A stretch of DNA of 48,095 nucleotides from Bacteroidales bacterium. GTDB taxonomy: Bacteria > Bacteroidota > Bacteroidia > Bacteroidales > VadinHA17. Within the stretch, counting starts at the first letter, position 1. Every line of letters starts with the position of its first letter. The DNA lies in assembly GCA_025454755.1 (NCBI GenBank), contig JALONV010000008.1, positions 1 through 48,095 on the forward strand, given 5' to 3'. A program made the position numbers and the translations under genes. Below the pieces are notes generated by a model. It saw nothing but the letters and a program-made list of their open reading frames with translations, did no database searches and was not told where the DNA came from. This document shows positions 34,947 through 44,526 of this stretch, one piece after another.

Positions 34947-35532
34947 AATTGAGCGTCAGCGAAATCTTCTTCTCCTCCATCAGCTTCCGCATATTAATCA
35001 GAGCATACCGCATACGCCCCAGAGCTGTATTAATGCTGACATCGGTGATTTGTGCTATCTCCTTAAAGCTCAGACCTGCATAATGTCTCAGGATAACAAC
35101 CTCGCGCTGATCTTCGGGAAGCATTGTTATCATTTTACGAACATCCTTCTGGATCTGCCACCTGATCATATCATCTTCCACATTTGCTTCCGCAAATTTC
35201 TTTGAATTAAAGAGATCGGACTCATAATCATCGTTCGAAACCGTATTCATCTGCTTGATCCTGCGGAAATGGTCGATGATAAGGTTATGTGCAATACGCA
35301 TCACCCAGGAAATGAATTTGCCGTTATCCTGGTATTTGCCGGCCTTGACCGACTGTATGACTTTCATGAATGTATCCTGGAAAAGATCTTCGGCAAGCGC
35401 CTGATCGCGTATATATAAGCTTATATAAGCGAATACTTTGTTTTTATGACGCAGGATTATTTGATCAAAGCAGGACTGCTCGCCTTTTATGAACCGTTGT
35501 ATCAGTTCATAATCGGAAATCATTTTGTTCAT
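34945..35532 (-). CDS. ECF-type RNA polymerase sigma factor
   Basis: A 195-residue sigma-70 family protein with regions 2 and 4 only. Region 2 contains YISLYIRDQALAEDLFQDTF and the -10-recognition segment GKFISWVMRIAHNLIIDHFR. Region 4 has the helix-turn-helix LPEDQREVVILRHYAGLSFK with EIAQITDVSINTALGRMRYA. No anti-sigma gene is adjacent, unlike the FecI/FecR pairs of the phylum, so control may be transcriptional. A near-consensus box lies on the reverse strand at 35617-35624 (TAtgTTTA). It is divergent from uvrA. The repeat hairpin at the stop codon may end the transcript. Confidence 0.92.
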   Translation of the reverse strand: MNKMISDYELIQRFIKGEQSCFDQIILRHKNKVFAYISLYIRDQALAEDLFQDTFMKVIQSVKAGKYQDNGKFISWVMRIAHNLIIDHFRRIKQMNTVSNDDYESDLFNSKKFAEANVEDDMIRWQIQKDVRKMITMLPEDQREVVILRHYAGLSFKEIAQITDVSINTALGRMRYALINMRKLMEEKKISLTLN

Positions 35533-35616
35533 AGCTCACTCTTTTTAGTTACAAAGAGTAGAGTTGTTTAATAGGCAGTCCTCCTTATTAAGATGTTAAA
35601 CATAACACAAAAGAAA

Positions 35617-35624
35617 ACAAATAT
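35617..35624 (-). promoter_or_regulatory. Weak candidate -7 box for the sigma factor gene
   Basis: On the reverse strand TATGTTTA matches 7 of 8 positions of TAnnTTTG. It would give a leader of about 75 bases containing AAGGAGGA, which is too far from the start codon to act as its ribosome binding site. Confidence 0.3.
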
Positions 35625-35641
35625 TTTTAATTTGAAAGTGT

Positions 35642-35649
35642 TACTTTTG
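35642..35649 (+). promoter_or_regulatory. Candidate -7 box for uvrA
   Basis: TACTTTTG is a perfect TAnnTTTG box, 42 bases before the uvrA ATG at 35691. No LexA-like operator was recognised around it. Confidence 0.4.
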
Positions 35650-35690
35650 AATTTTAACAAAACTTTTACACGAACGGACAGAATTCATTG

Positions 35691-38477
35691 ATGAACGGGA
35701 ATATTGAAATCAGGGGTGCAAGGGTCCATAATCTTAAAAATGTAAGCATACAAATACCTCGCAACAAGCTTGTTGTAATAACAGGTGTATCAGGTTCAGG
35801 GAAATCGTCGCTTGCCTTCGACACCATTTATGCTGAAGGCCAGAGAAGATATGTCGAAAGCCTGTCAGCATATGCCCGCCAGTTCCTGGGAAGGATGAAC
35901 AAGCCTGAAGTCGATTTTATCAGCGGCATTCCTCCTGCAATTGCTATTGAACAGAAGGTTAACTCCCGTAATCCCAGATCGACTGTCGGTACTTCCACTG
36001 AGATCTATGATTATATGAGGCTCCTTTATGCCAGGATCGGACACACTTACTCACCTTTATCCGGCAAAGAGGTCAAAAAGCACAGTGTCGACGACATTGT
36101 CGACTTCCTGGCATCGCTGCCCGAAGGCACTAAGGTTATAATCACTTCATCAGGAGAAATCCCTGAAAAGCTCAAGATATCGGATTACTTCTCCTTTCTT
36201 GCCAAACAGGGATTCGACAGGATAGAATCAGAAGGTGAGATTATCAGGACAGATGAGATAAAAGATTACGGAAGATTTGAACCAGGACAGCACATTAACA
36301 TTGTTATCGACAGGCTTATAATAAGCCACTCTTCCGACAGCTTCAGCAGAGCAGCCGATTCTGCACAAACCGCCTTTCAGACCGGACAGGGTTATTGCCA
36401 GGTTGTAATACTTAATGACGACAGTGCAAAAAGGGAAAGCTTCTCAAATAAATTCGAAGAGGATGGAATACTTTTCGAAGAACCATCTGAATATCTTTTC
36501 AGCTTTAACAATCCGATTGGCGCATGCCCCGTTTGCGAAGGCTATGGCAAAATTATCGGGATTGACGAGAATCTTGTTATACCAAACCAGAACCTCTCTG
36601 TCTACCAGGATGCCATAGTATGCTGGAAAGGCGAAACAATGAAGAAATGGAAAGAGAGGCTTATTCTGAATGCAGACAAATTCAATTTCCCGGTGCATAA
36701 ACCATATTTTCAGCTTTCGGAAGATCAGAAAAGGATTTTGTGGACCGGCAACAAGTACTTCTATGGGATCAATAAATTCTTCGATCATCTTGAAGAGAAG
36801 AAATACAAAATACAGTACCGTGTTCTGCTGAGCCGTTACCGAGGAAAAACAACTTGCCATGAGTGTAAGGGATCCCGTTTGAGAAAGGAAGCCGGATATG
36901 TTCTGGTGGCAGGTAAAACCATACAGGAGCTTGTAACAATGCCGGTAGGCAGACTTTATGAATATTTCAAAGACCTTATTCTCAGTTCCTCCGATGCTCA
37001 GATAGCCGAGAGGCTGCTAAAGGAGATAACCATAAGACTGAAGTTCCTGATAGATGTGGGGCTCCCCTATCTGACCCTCGACAGGCTTTCATCGACATTG
37101 TCGGGAGGGGAGTCGCAAAGGATAAACCTCTCAACAGCCCTGGGCAGCAATCTTGTAGGTTCAATGTATATCCTCGATGAACCAAGCATCGGACTCCATC
37201 CGCGTGATACCAACCTCCTGATTACAGTGCTGAAAGAGCTGCGCGATCTTGGCAATACTGTCATCGTCGTGGAACATGAAGAAGAGATAATAAGGGCTGC
37301 TGATGAGATCATAGATATGGGGCCCGAGGCAGGCAGACTTGGCGGTGAAGTTGTTTACCAGGGAGGCCTCGACCTGTCCGCTTCAAACAAATCACTTACA
37401 GCCGGCTATCTGAGCGGCAGGATATGCCTTCCCGTTCCGCGAACCAGAAGAAAGTGGAACAGCTTTATCGAAGTTAAAGGTGCAAGGGAAAACAACCTGA
37501 AGTCGATAGATGTTCGTTTCCCGCTTCATGCAATTACTGCTGTAACCGGAGTCAGCGGATCAGGCAAATCGAGCCTTGTTTCAGAGATACTTTTCAAGCA
37601 TTTATCGAACCTCATCAACGGTAATAACCTGAAACCCGGACAATTCAGCGGTATCAAAGGCGACATTGGAGGACTCACAGGTATTGAGATGGTCGACCAG
37701 AATCCCATTGGTAAATCGAGCCGTTCAAATCCTGTCACTTATCTTAAAGCCTATGATGAGATCCGCAAGCTATATTCGGAGCAGCAGGCTTCAGTTCAAA
37801 ACAATTTCAAGGCATCGCACTTTTCATTTAATATCGAAGGCGGCAGATGCGAAGAGTGCCAGGGAGAAGGTATTATAAGGGTAGAAATGCAGTTTATGGC
37901 CGATGTGGAGCTTACCTGTGAAGCCTGTAAGGGTATGAGATTCAGGAAAGATATTCTTGAAGTGAGGTATCACGGCAAGAATATCTATGATATGCTCGAA
38001 ATGACAATTGATGACGCAATTGATTTCTTCAATAGTCATCCCGGAAGGACCGAAAATAAGATAATCGAAAAACTGAAGCCACTGGCGGATGTCGGGCTCG
38101 GGTATATTAAGATGGGACAGTCTTCAAGCACCCTTTCGGGAGGTGAGAGCCAGAGAGTCAAGCTGGCCTATTTCCTGAGCCAGGAAAAGAGTACCGGCCA
38201 CATAATCTTCATCTTCGATGAGCCTACGACCGGGCTTCACTTCCATGACATAAAAAAGCTTTTAAAATCGCTTAACGCACTGGTCGATCATGGCCATTCA
38301 GTTGTATTGATTGAGCACAACCAGGAGATAATAAAGAGCTGCGACTGGGTTATAGATCTTGGTCCTGAGGGAGGAGATGAAGGTGGTTATGTAGTTTTCG
38401 AAGGCAAACCTGAAGATCTGGCAGGATGCAAGGATTCGTATACAGGAAGGTACCTGAAACCAAAACTGAATAAATAA
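35691..38477 (+). CDS. uvrA: Excinuclease ABC subunit A
   Basis: Damage-recognising ATPase of nucleotide excision repair, about 928 residues. Two ABC modules are seen: Walker A Lys38 in GVSGSGKSS and Lys626 in the second copy of the same motif, with signature motifs LSGGESQR in both halves ([13 protein letters not shown] and [13 protein letters not shown]). Zinc modules: CPVC at 279-282 with CHEC at 389-392, and CEEC at 720-723 with CEAC at 743-746. The early [16 protein letters not shown] and [18 protein letters not shown] are typical. After LLYARIG it has TYSPLSG rather than a CP-type segment, so it may be one of two UvrA paralogues of the genome. The ATG at 35691 is preferred over the adjoining TTG. 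Confidence 0.95.
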   Translation: MNGNIEIRGARVHNLKNVSIQIPRNKLVVITGVSGSGKSSLAFDTIYAEGQRRYVESLSAYARQFLGRMNKPEVDFISGIPPAIAIEQKVNSRNPRSTVGTSTEIYDYMRLLYARIGHTYSPLSGKEVKKHSVDDIVDFLASLPEGTKVIITSSGEIPEKLKISDYFSFLAKQGFDRIESEGEIIRTDEIKDYGRFEPGQHINIVIDRLIISHSSDSFSRAADSAQTAFQTGQGYCQVVILNDDSAKRESFSNKFEEDGILFEEPSEYLFSFNNPIGACPVCEGYGKIIGIDENLVIPNQNLSVYQDAIVCWKGETMKKWKERLILNADKFNFPVHKPYFQLSEDQKRILWTGNKYFYGINKFFDHLEEKKYKIQYRVLLSRYRGKTTCHECKGSRLRKEAGYVLVAGKTIQELVTMPVGRLYEYFKDLILSSSDAQIAERLLKEITIRLKFLIDVGLPYLTLDRLSSTLSGGESQRINLSTALGSNLVGSMYILDEPSIGLHPRDTNLLITVLKELRDLGNTVIVVEHEEEIIRAADEIIDMGPEAGRLGGEVVYQGGLDLSASNKSLTAGYLSGRICLPVPRTRRKWNSFIEVKGARENNLKSIDVRFPLHAITAVTGVSGSGKSSLVSEILFKHLSNLINGNNLKPGQFSGIKGDIGGLTGIEMVDQNPIGKSSRSNPVTYLKAYDEIRKLYSEQQASVQNNFKASHFSFNIEGGRCEECQGEGIIRVEMQFMADVELTCEACKGMRFRKDILEVRYHGKNIYDMLEMTIDDAIDFFNSHPGRTENKIIEKLKPLADVGLGYIKMGQSSSTLSGGESQRVKLAYFLSQEKSTGHIIFIFDEPTTGLHFHDIKKLLKSLNALVDHGHSVVLIEHNQEIIKSCDWVIDLGPEGGDEGGYVVFEGKPEDLAGCKDSYTGRYLKPKLNK

Positions 38478-38478
38478 G

Positions 38479-38607
38479 AGGCTGTCTTAAAAGCCCCTTT
38501 CTTTTCTATTGCCCCTAAATCCCCTAAAGGGGACTTCCTGATTCTCTGATATTTAAAGAACCCCCTTTAGGGGGCAGGGGGCAAGAATCAGGCTTTTGAG
38601 ACAGCCT
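38479..38607. repeat. 129-base MITE-like element with 17-base terminal inverted repeats
   Basis: Terminal repeats AGGCTGTCTTAAAAGCC (38479-38495) and GGCTTTTGAGACAGCCT (38591-38607) are inverted with one mismatch. Inside are a second inverted pair of CCCCTAAAGGGG and CCCCCTTTAGGGGG type. No reading frame is present. It starts 1 base after the uvrA stop codon and ends 21 bases before the stop of the opposing gene, so it may serve as a two-way terminator. Confidence 0.8.
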
Positions 38608-38628
38608 TTAATTATCTGGTAACCAATA

Positions 38629-39072
38629 TTATTTCTTCAACTTAAATCCGAACATTATTGCCACACAGCCACTGGCAGGAGTATCACCCGGTCTATTGAA
38701 AGATGACACTTTTACGACTATTTTTAGCTGCTGACTCGACTGGAGCTTGAAATCCCACGATGAAGCATATTCATGATCCTTGTTCGAATAGAGGACGTTT
38801 TTATTAATATCCATGATCTTAAATTCAACTGCCGGGAGTTTGCTTTCGCCAACTATTGCAACCCTGTATTCCATGTCGGAATAAAACGTTTTGTAGAGTT
38901 CCGCTTCCTCACCTTCAACAAGCACAGCAGCATGATAATTGCCATCGTGCGTATAGTTCTCAAGTTCCGGAAGACACTCCTTTTTAGCAAATGCCTTGCA
39001 TTGCGCATCGGCAGATGCGTTAAGAGCAAAGACTAATATTGCTATTACCGGTATTGTCTTTATCAGTCTCAT
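38629..39072 (-). CDS. Secreted protein of unknown function
   Basis: A 147-residue protein with a signal peptide (MRLIKTIPVIAILVFALNAS, cut near ADAQ). The mature part contains three cysteines, two near the N-terminus (QCKAFAKKECLP) and one in ASGCVAIMFGF, and a beta-rich middle with LYKTFYSDMEYRVAIVGES and DINKNVLYSNKDHEYASSWDF. The fold recalls small beta-sandwich exported proteins, but no family is recognised. It is cotranscribed with the lipoprotein gene directly upstream (gap 6 bases), suggesting they work together in the periplasm or at the outer membrane. Confidence 0.75.
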   Translation of the reverse strand: MRLIKTIPVIAILVFALNASADAQCKAFAKKECLPELENYTHDGNYHAAVLVEGEEAELYKTFYSDMEYRVAIVGESKLPAVEFKIMDINKNVLYSNKDHEYASSWDFKLQSSQQLKIVVKVSSFNRPGDTPASGCVAIMFGFKLKK

Positions 39073-39078
39073 GGTTTC

Positions 39079-39996
39079 CTAGTTTACGAATGAATTTCTT
39101 ATTTCAGCCACGGTTTTTGACAACTCCAGGAATATTTCCGGTGTCATATCAGTTGTAACTTCCGATTTTAGCAAAGTTGTATTTGATGCCTGGTCATATT
39201 CAGTTTTGACATTTCCGGTAGTCAGTTTGATCTTATCAAAAACCGTCTTTAATTTAGTGACCTGAACAATAAGCTCATCAACTGACGGAACACCCTTGCT
39301 GTCGTTTAAAAGATCAATCAGAATATCAATTGACAGCTTCTGGTCTATTATCCTTCCCACCAGCTTGTTTCCGTTGAATTCCTTCATATCTACCAGCTGA
39401 GTTGAAATATACAAACCTTCTATCCAGCCCCCCACAAGAACGGTTGCTGCCGTGGCCGGCTGACCATTGTCCTCGAGATACGAGCTGGAGTTCATGAAGG
39501 TCTGGGAGACAACATCCATGATAACCTCGCTGTTATTTATATTCTCCTCGAGTTTATCAATATCTTCCTGTTCAATGGCTTTCAATATACCAAGCCCGTC
39601 CGCCATCTTCTTTGCCGCATTCATATAATCGATAAGAAGCTGTGTCTGTTCATAAAGGCTTGCAAAGCTCAGGTCGCAGGTATAAACGCCCAGGTTCAGT
39701 GCCATAGCCTTGCTTGTTACATAAGTATTCTGTTTAGAAACAGAGTTGAGAAGATTTTCATTGAACTGAGCGCCTGCTGACTTGATCAGCATGGCTGATT
39801 CAAGGGGTGAAGGGAGGGCATTGAAGATCGTTTTAGCCTGATCAATATCCTGTTTTATTTCAGTAATATTTTCCGGTAATTTCACCTCTTCGTCTTCCTT
39901 GGCAGGTTTCGTGCCGCTTTTACAGCCGGTAATTAAACTGATTGCCAGAATAAATACCAAAAAAACAACCGAACTGATTCTGTTCTTTTTATCCAT
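39079..39996 (-). CDS. Helical lipoprotein of unknown function
   Basis: A 305-residue lipoprotein; the lipobox is in VFILAISLITGC. The mature protein is mostly alpha-helical: KQDIDQAKTIFNALPSPLES, LYEQTQLLIDYMNAAKKMA, and ILKAIEQEDIDKLEENINNS. No enzymatic motif was found. It is the first gene of a two-gene unit with the secreted 147-residue protein and has a perfect -7 box upstream. It may be a structural or adaptor protein of the outer membrane; function unknown to me. Confidence 0.75.
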   Translation of the reverse strand: MDKKNRISSVVFLVFILAISLITGCKSGTKPAKEDEEVKLPENITEIKQDIDQAKTIFNALPSPLESAMLIKSAGAQFNENLLNSVSKQNTYVTSKAMALNLGVYTCDLSFASLYEQTQLLIDYMNAAKKMADGLGILKAIEQEDIDKLEENINNSEVIMDVVSQTFMNSSSYLEDNGQPATAATVLVGGWIEGLYISTQLVDMKEFNGNKLVGRIIDQKLSIDILIDLLNDSKGVPSVDELIVQVTKLKTVFDKIKLTTGNVKTEYDQASNTTLLKSEVTTDMTPEIFLELSKTVAEIRNSFVN

Positions 39997-40015
39997 GGTT
40001 TAAGTATTTAATTGT

Positions 40016-40023
40016 CAAACGTA
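40016..40023 (-). promoter_or_regulatory. Candidate -7 box for the lipoprotein operon
   Basis: On the reverse strand these bases read TACGTTTG, a perfect TAnnTTTG box, 20 bases before the start at 39996. Confidence 0.45.
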
Positions 40024-40089
40024 ATCAACGACTAAATTAGTATAATATTTTTATTTTTCAAAAAGAGCAACATTTATTGACTCTATTTT

Positions 40090-40097
40090 TAACTTTG
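40090..40097 (+). promoter_or_regulatory. Candidate -7 box for the 171-residue helical protein
   Basis: TAACTTTG is a perfect TAnnTTTG box, 18 bases before the GTG at 40115. This spacing supports the GTG as the true start codon. Confidence 0.5.
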
Positions 40098-40114
40098 CCG
40101 GAAATATCCCTGAT

Positions 40115-40630
40115 GTGAAAAGATCAGATAAAAAAATTAAGGAACTCGCGGCAATCCTAAGGAAACAAGATACAGCCATCATAACTGATGCCATAAAGAC
40201 GCTGAGGGATGAAGAGGCATTTGAAGGGGCCATTCCACTGCTGGCTTCCTATTATGATCAGTGTTCCGAAAAATCGGTGATGAAAACAATCGAGGAATTC
40301 TTTAACGACCTGAAAGACCTGTCGGCAAGGACTGAAGTGATCTCAGAAATAAGAAAGCAATGGAAACCAAAGACTATCAGTATGTTAGTGGCATCATGCT
40401 GGCAGTCGGGACTCGATTATTCAGACTACCTCGGAGATATGGCAAGAACATTCCTGAAAGCTGACTATACCACTTCCATAGAATGCATGACCGTTATCGA
40501 AGGTTCAATACAGAACAGCACCAGGGCGAGGAAAGATGAGATAATCAACCTGATCATGGAAAGCCCGCAAGCTTTTATAAACGAAAAGAATGCGCTGGTT
40601 CACGAACTGATCACTATCCTGGAAAGATAA
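40115..40630 (+). CDS. HEAT-repeat-like helical protein of unknown function
   Basis: A 171-residue, almost wholly alpha-helical cytoplasmic protein starting at GTG. The pattern TDAIKTLRDEEAFEGAIPLL, then YDQCSEKSVMKTIEEFFNDL and KPKTISMLVASCWQSG, resembles HEAT-type repeats with regular helix pairs. No catalytic motif. It is convergent with the dihydroorotate-dehydrogenase-like gene, with stop codons adjoining at 40630/40631. Protein-protein binding is the likely role by fold. Function unknown. Confidence 0.7.
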   Translation: MKRSDKKIKELAAILRKQDTAIITDAIKTLRDEEAFEGAIPLLASYYDQCSEKSVMKTIEEFFNDLKDLSARTEVISEIRKQWKPKTISMLVASCWQSGLDYSDYLGDMARTFLKADYTTSIECMTVIEGSIQNSTRARKDEIINLIMESPQAFINEKNALVHELITILER

Positions 40631-41608
40631 TCAGTCTTCTGACGAAAAGTACTTCATGAACTGCGTTCTCTCGAACACCATGGGTTTCTTATAATTACGG
40701 TAATTCAGCTTGCCTTTGAAATCGCTGATTGCTGAGAATCCGTTTTTGTCCATCCATGTTTCAATCTGGCTGTTCATCTTTTTGATAAATGGGATTCCCT
40801 TGTCGTACAGTACCGAACATACCTGAACCGAATCAGCCCCGGCAAGAAGGTATCTTATTGCATCTGCCCCACTGTGCACACCGGTGGAGGCTGAAATATC
40901 AATTCTGATATCCTGAGCACTTGCCATTCCTATCCAGCGCAAAACCATTCTTCTTTCATTTTCGTGGCTGAATATGGAAGCCGGCACAATATCGAGGTGA
41001 TTTATATCTATATCGGGCTCATAGAACCTGTTGAACATAACAACCCCGTTGACCTTCCTCATATAGAATTGATCCAGCATGTACAGGATATTGGAAAACC
41101 TGTAACCGATTTTTATTGCCATTGGAATGGATATAGTCTTTTTAAGCTTCTCAATCAGTTCGAAGTAAACCTTTTCAGTCTCTGCAGAGGATTTCTTGCG
41201 GTCGGTCGGTAGAAGAAATACATTTATTTCAAGTGCATCTGCCCCTGCATCCTGTATGTTTCTGGCAAAATCTGTCCATCCTTCTGATGTATAACAGTTG
41301 ATGCTCGGGATTACAGGTATGCTGATAAGCTCCTTAGCTTTCCTGATAAGAGTAAGATATTCGTCAACAGAATGGGATTTAACATAATAAGCTGTATAGT
41401 CATCTGCTTCAGGATAGCTGTGCGAGGGCTGAATTGTGTGGATATACTGATTGATCTGCTCTTCGAAGAGCGACTTCAGCACAACGGCACCGGCGCCGCT
41501 GTCTTCAGCTTCCTTCAGATATCCAGGTGTTGAAGTCAGCCTGCTGCTGCTGACTATCAAAGGACTCTTTAGCTCCATCCCCAGATATTTAACCGATAAC
41601 TTTCCCAT
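40631..41608 (-). CDS. Dihydroorotate-dehydrogenase-like FMN protein
   Basis: A 325-residue TIM-barrel protein similar to dihydroorotate dehydrogenase family 1. Start MGKLSVKYLGMELKSPLIVS is typical, with INCYTSEGWTDFAR, DALEINVFLLPTD, MAIKIGY (flavin-contacting Lys) and DISASTGVHSGADAIRYLLAGADSV for phosphate binding. The catalytic-base loop of true PyrD is not clear, and I recall that such proteins are annotated only as DHOD-like. It is last in a reverse-strand series after the YggS gene, with a 43-base gap. A role in pyrimidine synthesis is therefore uncertain. Confidence 0.85.
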   Translation of the reverse strand: MGKLSVKYLGMELKSPLIVSSSRLTSTPGYLKEAEDSGAGAVVLKSLFEEQINQYIHTIQPSHSYPEADDYTAYYVKSHSVDEYLTLIRKAKELISIPVIPSINCYTSEGWTDFARNIQDAGADALEINVFLLPTDRKKSSAETEKVYFELIEKLKKTISIPMAIKIGYRFSNILYMLDQFYMRKVNGVVMFNRFYEPDIDINHLDIVPASIFSHENERRMVLRWIGMASAQDIRIDISASTGVHSGADAIRYLLAGADSVQVCSVLYDKGIPFIKKMNSQIETWMDKNGFSAISDFKGKLNYRNYKKPMVFERTQFMKYFSSED

Positions 41609-41651
41609 ATTTCTTAATTAATTAAAAGCTAACCACTACTCACCAATCACT

Positions 41652-42320
41652 TTAACTTCTGTTTCCAAATATAATACTTCCAATCCTTACAATCGTACTA
41701 CCTTCCTCAATAGCTGTAACAAAATCACCTGACATGCCCATCGACAACTCGCAGAAGCCGGGAATTTGTCTGAAATATTTTTCTTTCAGCTCCCTGAAAT
41801 ATCCTGACAGCTTCCTGAATTCAATCCTCACCTGGTTCATGTCGTCGGTGAAAGTCGCCATTCCCATAACTCCGCATATCCTCGCAAAGCTGATCTGCCT
41901 GAAATCTTCCGACTCAATCATTTTAACCGCTTCTTCTATTGAGAATCCGAATTTCGTCTCCTCCTGAGCAATATGAAACTGCAGCAGGCAATCAATCTGC
42001 CTGTCAATTTTTTTTGCTTCAGAATCAATTGTTTTCAGCAGTTTGAATGAATCTACCGAATGTATCATCCTTATAAAAGGCGCGATGAATCTTACCTTGT
42101 TGGTCTGCAGATGACCAATAAGATGCCATTCAATATCTCCGGGAAGCTCATCTTTCTTCGAAAGCAGTTCCTGTACACGGTTTTCACCGAATATCCTGTG
42201 GCCTGTGCTGCAGGCTTCAAGTATATCTGAAACCGACATTGTCTTGGAGACTGCAACCAGTTTTACTGAAGAGGGGATCTGTTTCTTAAGAGAAATAATA
42301 TTTGCAGCAATATCCGGCAT
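41652..42320 (-). CDS. YggS/PROSC-family PLP-binding protein
   Basis: Pyridoxal-phosphate homeostasis protein of 222 residues with an alanine-racemase-like barrel but no known catalytic activity. The PLP Lys lies in KLVAVSKTMS; further signatures are FGENRVQELLSK, WHLIGHLQTNKV and the phosphate-binding end LSMGMSGDFVTAIEEGSTIVRIGS. Members buffer PLP and affect amino-acid and vitamin B6 balance. Its place downstream of serC (a PLP enzyme), serA and DUF1015 fits a link to serine metabolism. It follows DUF1015 by 6 bases. Confidence 0.92.
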   Translation of the reverse strand: MPDIAANIISLKKQIPSSVKLVAVSKTMSVSDILEACSTGHRIFGENRVQELLSKKDELPGDIEWHLIGHLQTNKVRFIAPFIRMIHSVDSFKLLKTIDSEAKKIDRQIDCLLQFHIAQEETKFGFSIEEAVKMIESEDFRQISFARICGVMGMATFTDDMNQVRIEFRKLSGYFRELKEKYFRQIPGFCELSMGMSGDFVTAIEEGSTIVRIGSIIFGNRS

Positions 42321-42326
42321 GTAAAT

Positions 42327-43577
42327 TTAATCCAATAGATGGATCACCAGTCCGCTTCTGAGCTTTGGCTCAAACCACGTAGTCTTTGGCGGCATTATAT
42401 TCCCTGAATCGGCAATATTGATAAGCTGTTTCATCGACACGGGATACAGTGCGAATGCCAATTTCATTTCGCCGCTGTCCACTCTCTTTTTAAGCTCTCC
42501 GAGCCCCCGTATTCCGCCTACAAAGTCGATGCGTTTGGATGTGCGAAGGTCCTGGATATCAAGTATCGGCAATAGTACCTGCTTTGTAAGTATGGTAACA
42601 TCGAGAACTCCTATAGGATCATTATCATCATAAGTCCCTTTTTTAGCCTTAAGGCTGTACCACTTTCCGTCAAGGTACATGGAGAAATTGTGGAGCCTCC
42701 GGGGTTTATAGATCTTCTCCCCTTTTTCCTTGATTTCAAATCCTGCTTCGAGCTTTGCCATGAACTCCTCTTTTGTCAGACCATTCAGGTCTTTTATTGT
42801 CCTGTTATAGTCAATTATCCTCAGCTGATCATCGGGAAAGATTACTGCCAGAAAATAATTATACTCTTCGTCACCCTTGTGATCATGGTTATTCTCACTC
42901 TTCTCCTTCCCCACCAGTGCAGCAGCAGCTGTCCTGTGATGACCATCTGCAACGTACATATATGGTACCTTCTCTGCAAATATCTTTTCGATCCTGGCTG
43001 TTGTTTCCGGATCCCTGATAAGCCAGAAATGATGGCCAAATCTGTCTTCAGCCGTGAAGTCATATTCCGGCTTCTCTTTTTTGACTATCTTCTTTACGAT
43101 ACTATCCAGCTCTTTTACAGCAGGATATGTGAAGAATACAGGTTCTATATTGGCATTATTGGTCCGCACATGCACCATCCTGTCCTGTTCCTTGTCAGGC
43201 CTGGTAAGCTCATGCTTTTTAATCACACCTTTAAGGTAGTCATCGACCGATGCACATCCCACAATTCCATACTGAGTCCTGCCGTCCATCGTCTGGGCAT
43301 AGATATAAAAGGAGGGTCTTTCGTCCTGGATGAGCCAGCCTTTCTTTTGCCACAGTCCAAAATTTTCAACTGATTTTCTATATACTGCCCCGGAATGAGT
43401 ATCAGTATCAGGCGGCAGATCGATCTCAGCCCGCGTTATGTGAAGCAGTGAGCACTCTTTCCCCTTCGACATTTCAAGAGCCTCAGCAGTATTCATGACA
43501 TCATAGGGAAGAGATGCCAGATCCCTGGCAATTTCACGGGGAGGTCGGAGTCCCCTGAAAGGTTTAACAACAGCCAT
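42327..43577 (-). CDS. DUF1015 protein, possible ParB/Srx-like serine-pathway enzyme
   Basis: A 416-residue DUF1015 protein. Conserved segments include KPFRGLRPPREIARDLASLP at the N-terminus, LLHITRAEIDLP, KKHELTRPDKEQDRMVHVRT in the middle and YVADGHHRTAAAALVGKE with DGHHR at 211-215. The DGHHR motif is like the nucleotide-binding GxHR turn of the ParB/sulfiredoxin superfamily, which includes SerK and SbnI serine kinases. It directly follows serA (18-base gap) and precedes YggS. No serB lies in the window. A role in phosphoserine or serine metabolism is therefore an attractive inference; no activity is established to my knowledge. Confidence 0.85.
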   Translation of the reverse strand: MAVVKPFRGLRPPREIARDLASLPYDVMNTAEALEMSKGKECSLLHITRAEIDLPPDTDTHSGAVYRKSVENFGLWQKKGWLIQDERPSFYIYAQTMDGRTQYGIVGCASVDDYLKGVIKKHELTRPDKEQDRMVHVRTNNANIEPVFFTYPAVKELDSIVKKIVKKEKPEYDFTAEDRFGHHFWLIRDPETTARIEKIFAEKVPYMYVADGHHRTAAAALVGKEKSENNHDHKGDEEYNYFLAVIFPDDQLRIIDYNRTIKDLNGLTKEEFMAKLEAGFEIKEKGEKIYKPRRLHNFSMYLDGKWYSLKAKKGTYDDNDPIGVLDVTILTKQVLLPILDIQDLRTSKRIDFVGGIRGLGELKKRVDSGEMKLAFALYPVSMKQLINIADSGNIMPPKTTWFEPKLRSGLVIHLLD

Positions 43578-43595
43578 TAAAAGAATATTTTAATC

Positions 43596-44516
43596 CTACT
43601 TGTTTACCCTGAATTTTTCGTTTCCGGTCTTAAAGTAATCCACAATCTGTTTTGCAGCGGCAACACCTGCATTTATATTTGCCTCCTCAGTCTGGGCTCC
43701 CATCTTTTTAGCAGTAAAAATGAACCTGCCCTTGTATTTTTCCTCGAAGAGTGCCCTGGCATCCGGCTCAACATCTGAGAGGTACTTGAAATCAGGTCTC
43801 TCTTCGAAGATCTTTGAAAGACCCTCTTCATCAATTACTTCCTTTCTTGCTGTATTTACAAGTACTGCATCTTTCGGCATTTTCTTCAGCAAGTCGTATC
43901 CGATTGATTTTTTTGTCTTGTCGTTTGCAGGCATGTGGAGTGAAACATACTGGCATTTTGAATAAAGCTCCTCAGCATTATTACATGCTTTAACACCAGT
44001 CCTTTTCATATCCTCCTCACTTACAAAAGGATCGAAAGCATGAATATCCATACCGAATCCTTTGGCAATTTCAGCCATGTATTTCCCAACATTCCCGAAT
44101 GCATGCAGTCCGAGAGTTTTTCCACGCAATTCGGAACCTGATTTTCCGGCAAATCCTCCTCTGGCCTGGTAGAGCATCATTTCGAATGCCAGCTCTGCAA
44201 CCGCATTGGAATTCTGCCCCGGAGTATTCATGGCCACCACTTTATGAGCAGTGCATGCCGGCAGGTCGAGGTTGTCATAACCTGCACCTGCGCGAACGAC
44301 TATCTTCAGCTTTTTCGCAGCATCAAGCACCTGTGCTGTAATGATATCGCTGCGGACTATCATTGCATCAGCATCGGCAACTGCTGCAAGCAGTTCTGAT
44401 ACATCCTTATAGTTCTCAAGCAATGCAAGCTGGTGCCCTGCTGCATCGGTCACTTCACGTATAAGCTTAATTGCAACGGGTGCAAAGGCTTTTTCAGTTG
44501 CGACAAGTATTTTCAT
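43596..44516 (-). CDS. serA: D-3-phosphoglycerate dehydrogenase, Lys-type
   Basis: First enzyme of serine synthesis, oxidising 3-phosphoglycerate to 3-phosphohydroxypyruvate with NAD. About 306 residues, without C-terminal ACT domain. Catalytic Arg is in VNTARKEVID and Glu in SDVEPD. NAD-binding glycines are in GLHAFGNVGKYM. At the place of the usual catalytic His (family PHIGGST) it has KKMGAQT, so Lys271 probably replaces it, a variant I recall from Bacteroidota and Entamoeba-type enzymes. The ATG at 44516 is preferred, since the upstream start at 44543 overlaps the serC stop. It is between serC and DUF1015. Confidence 0.92.
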   Translation of the reverse strand: MKILVATEKAFAPVAIKLIREVTDAAGHQLALLENYKDVSELLAAVADADAMIVRSDIITAQVLDAAKKLKIVVRAGAGYDNLDLPACTAHKVVAMNTPGQNSNAVAELAFEMMLYQARGGFAGKSGSELRGKTLGLHAFGNVGKYMAEIAKGFGMDIHAFDPFVSEEDMKRTGVKACNNAEELYSKCQYVSLHMPANDKTKKSIGYDLLKKMPKDAVLVNTARKEVIDEEGLSKIFEERPDFKYLSDVEPDARALFEEKYKGRFIFTAKKMGAQTEEANINAGVAAAKQIVDYFKTGNEKFRVNK

Positions 44517-44526
44517 ATTTATTCTA

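Noticed and set aside
42690-43373. Forward open frame of 227 residues
   Set aside because: Antisense to the DUF1015 gene, with low-quality, Cys- and Phe-rich composition.
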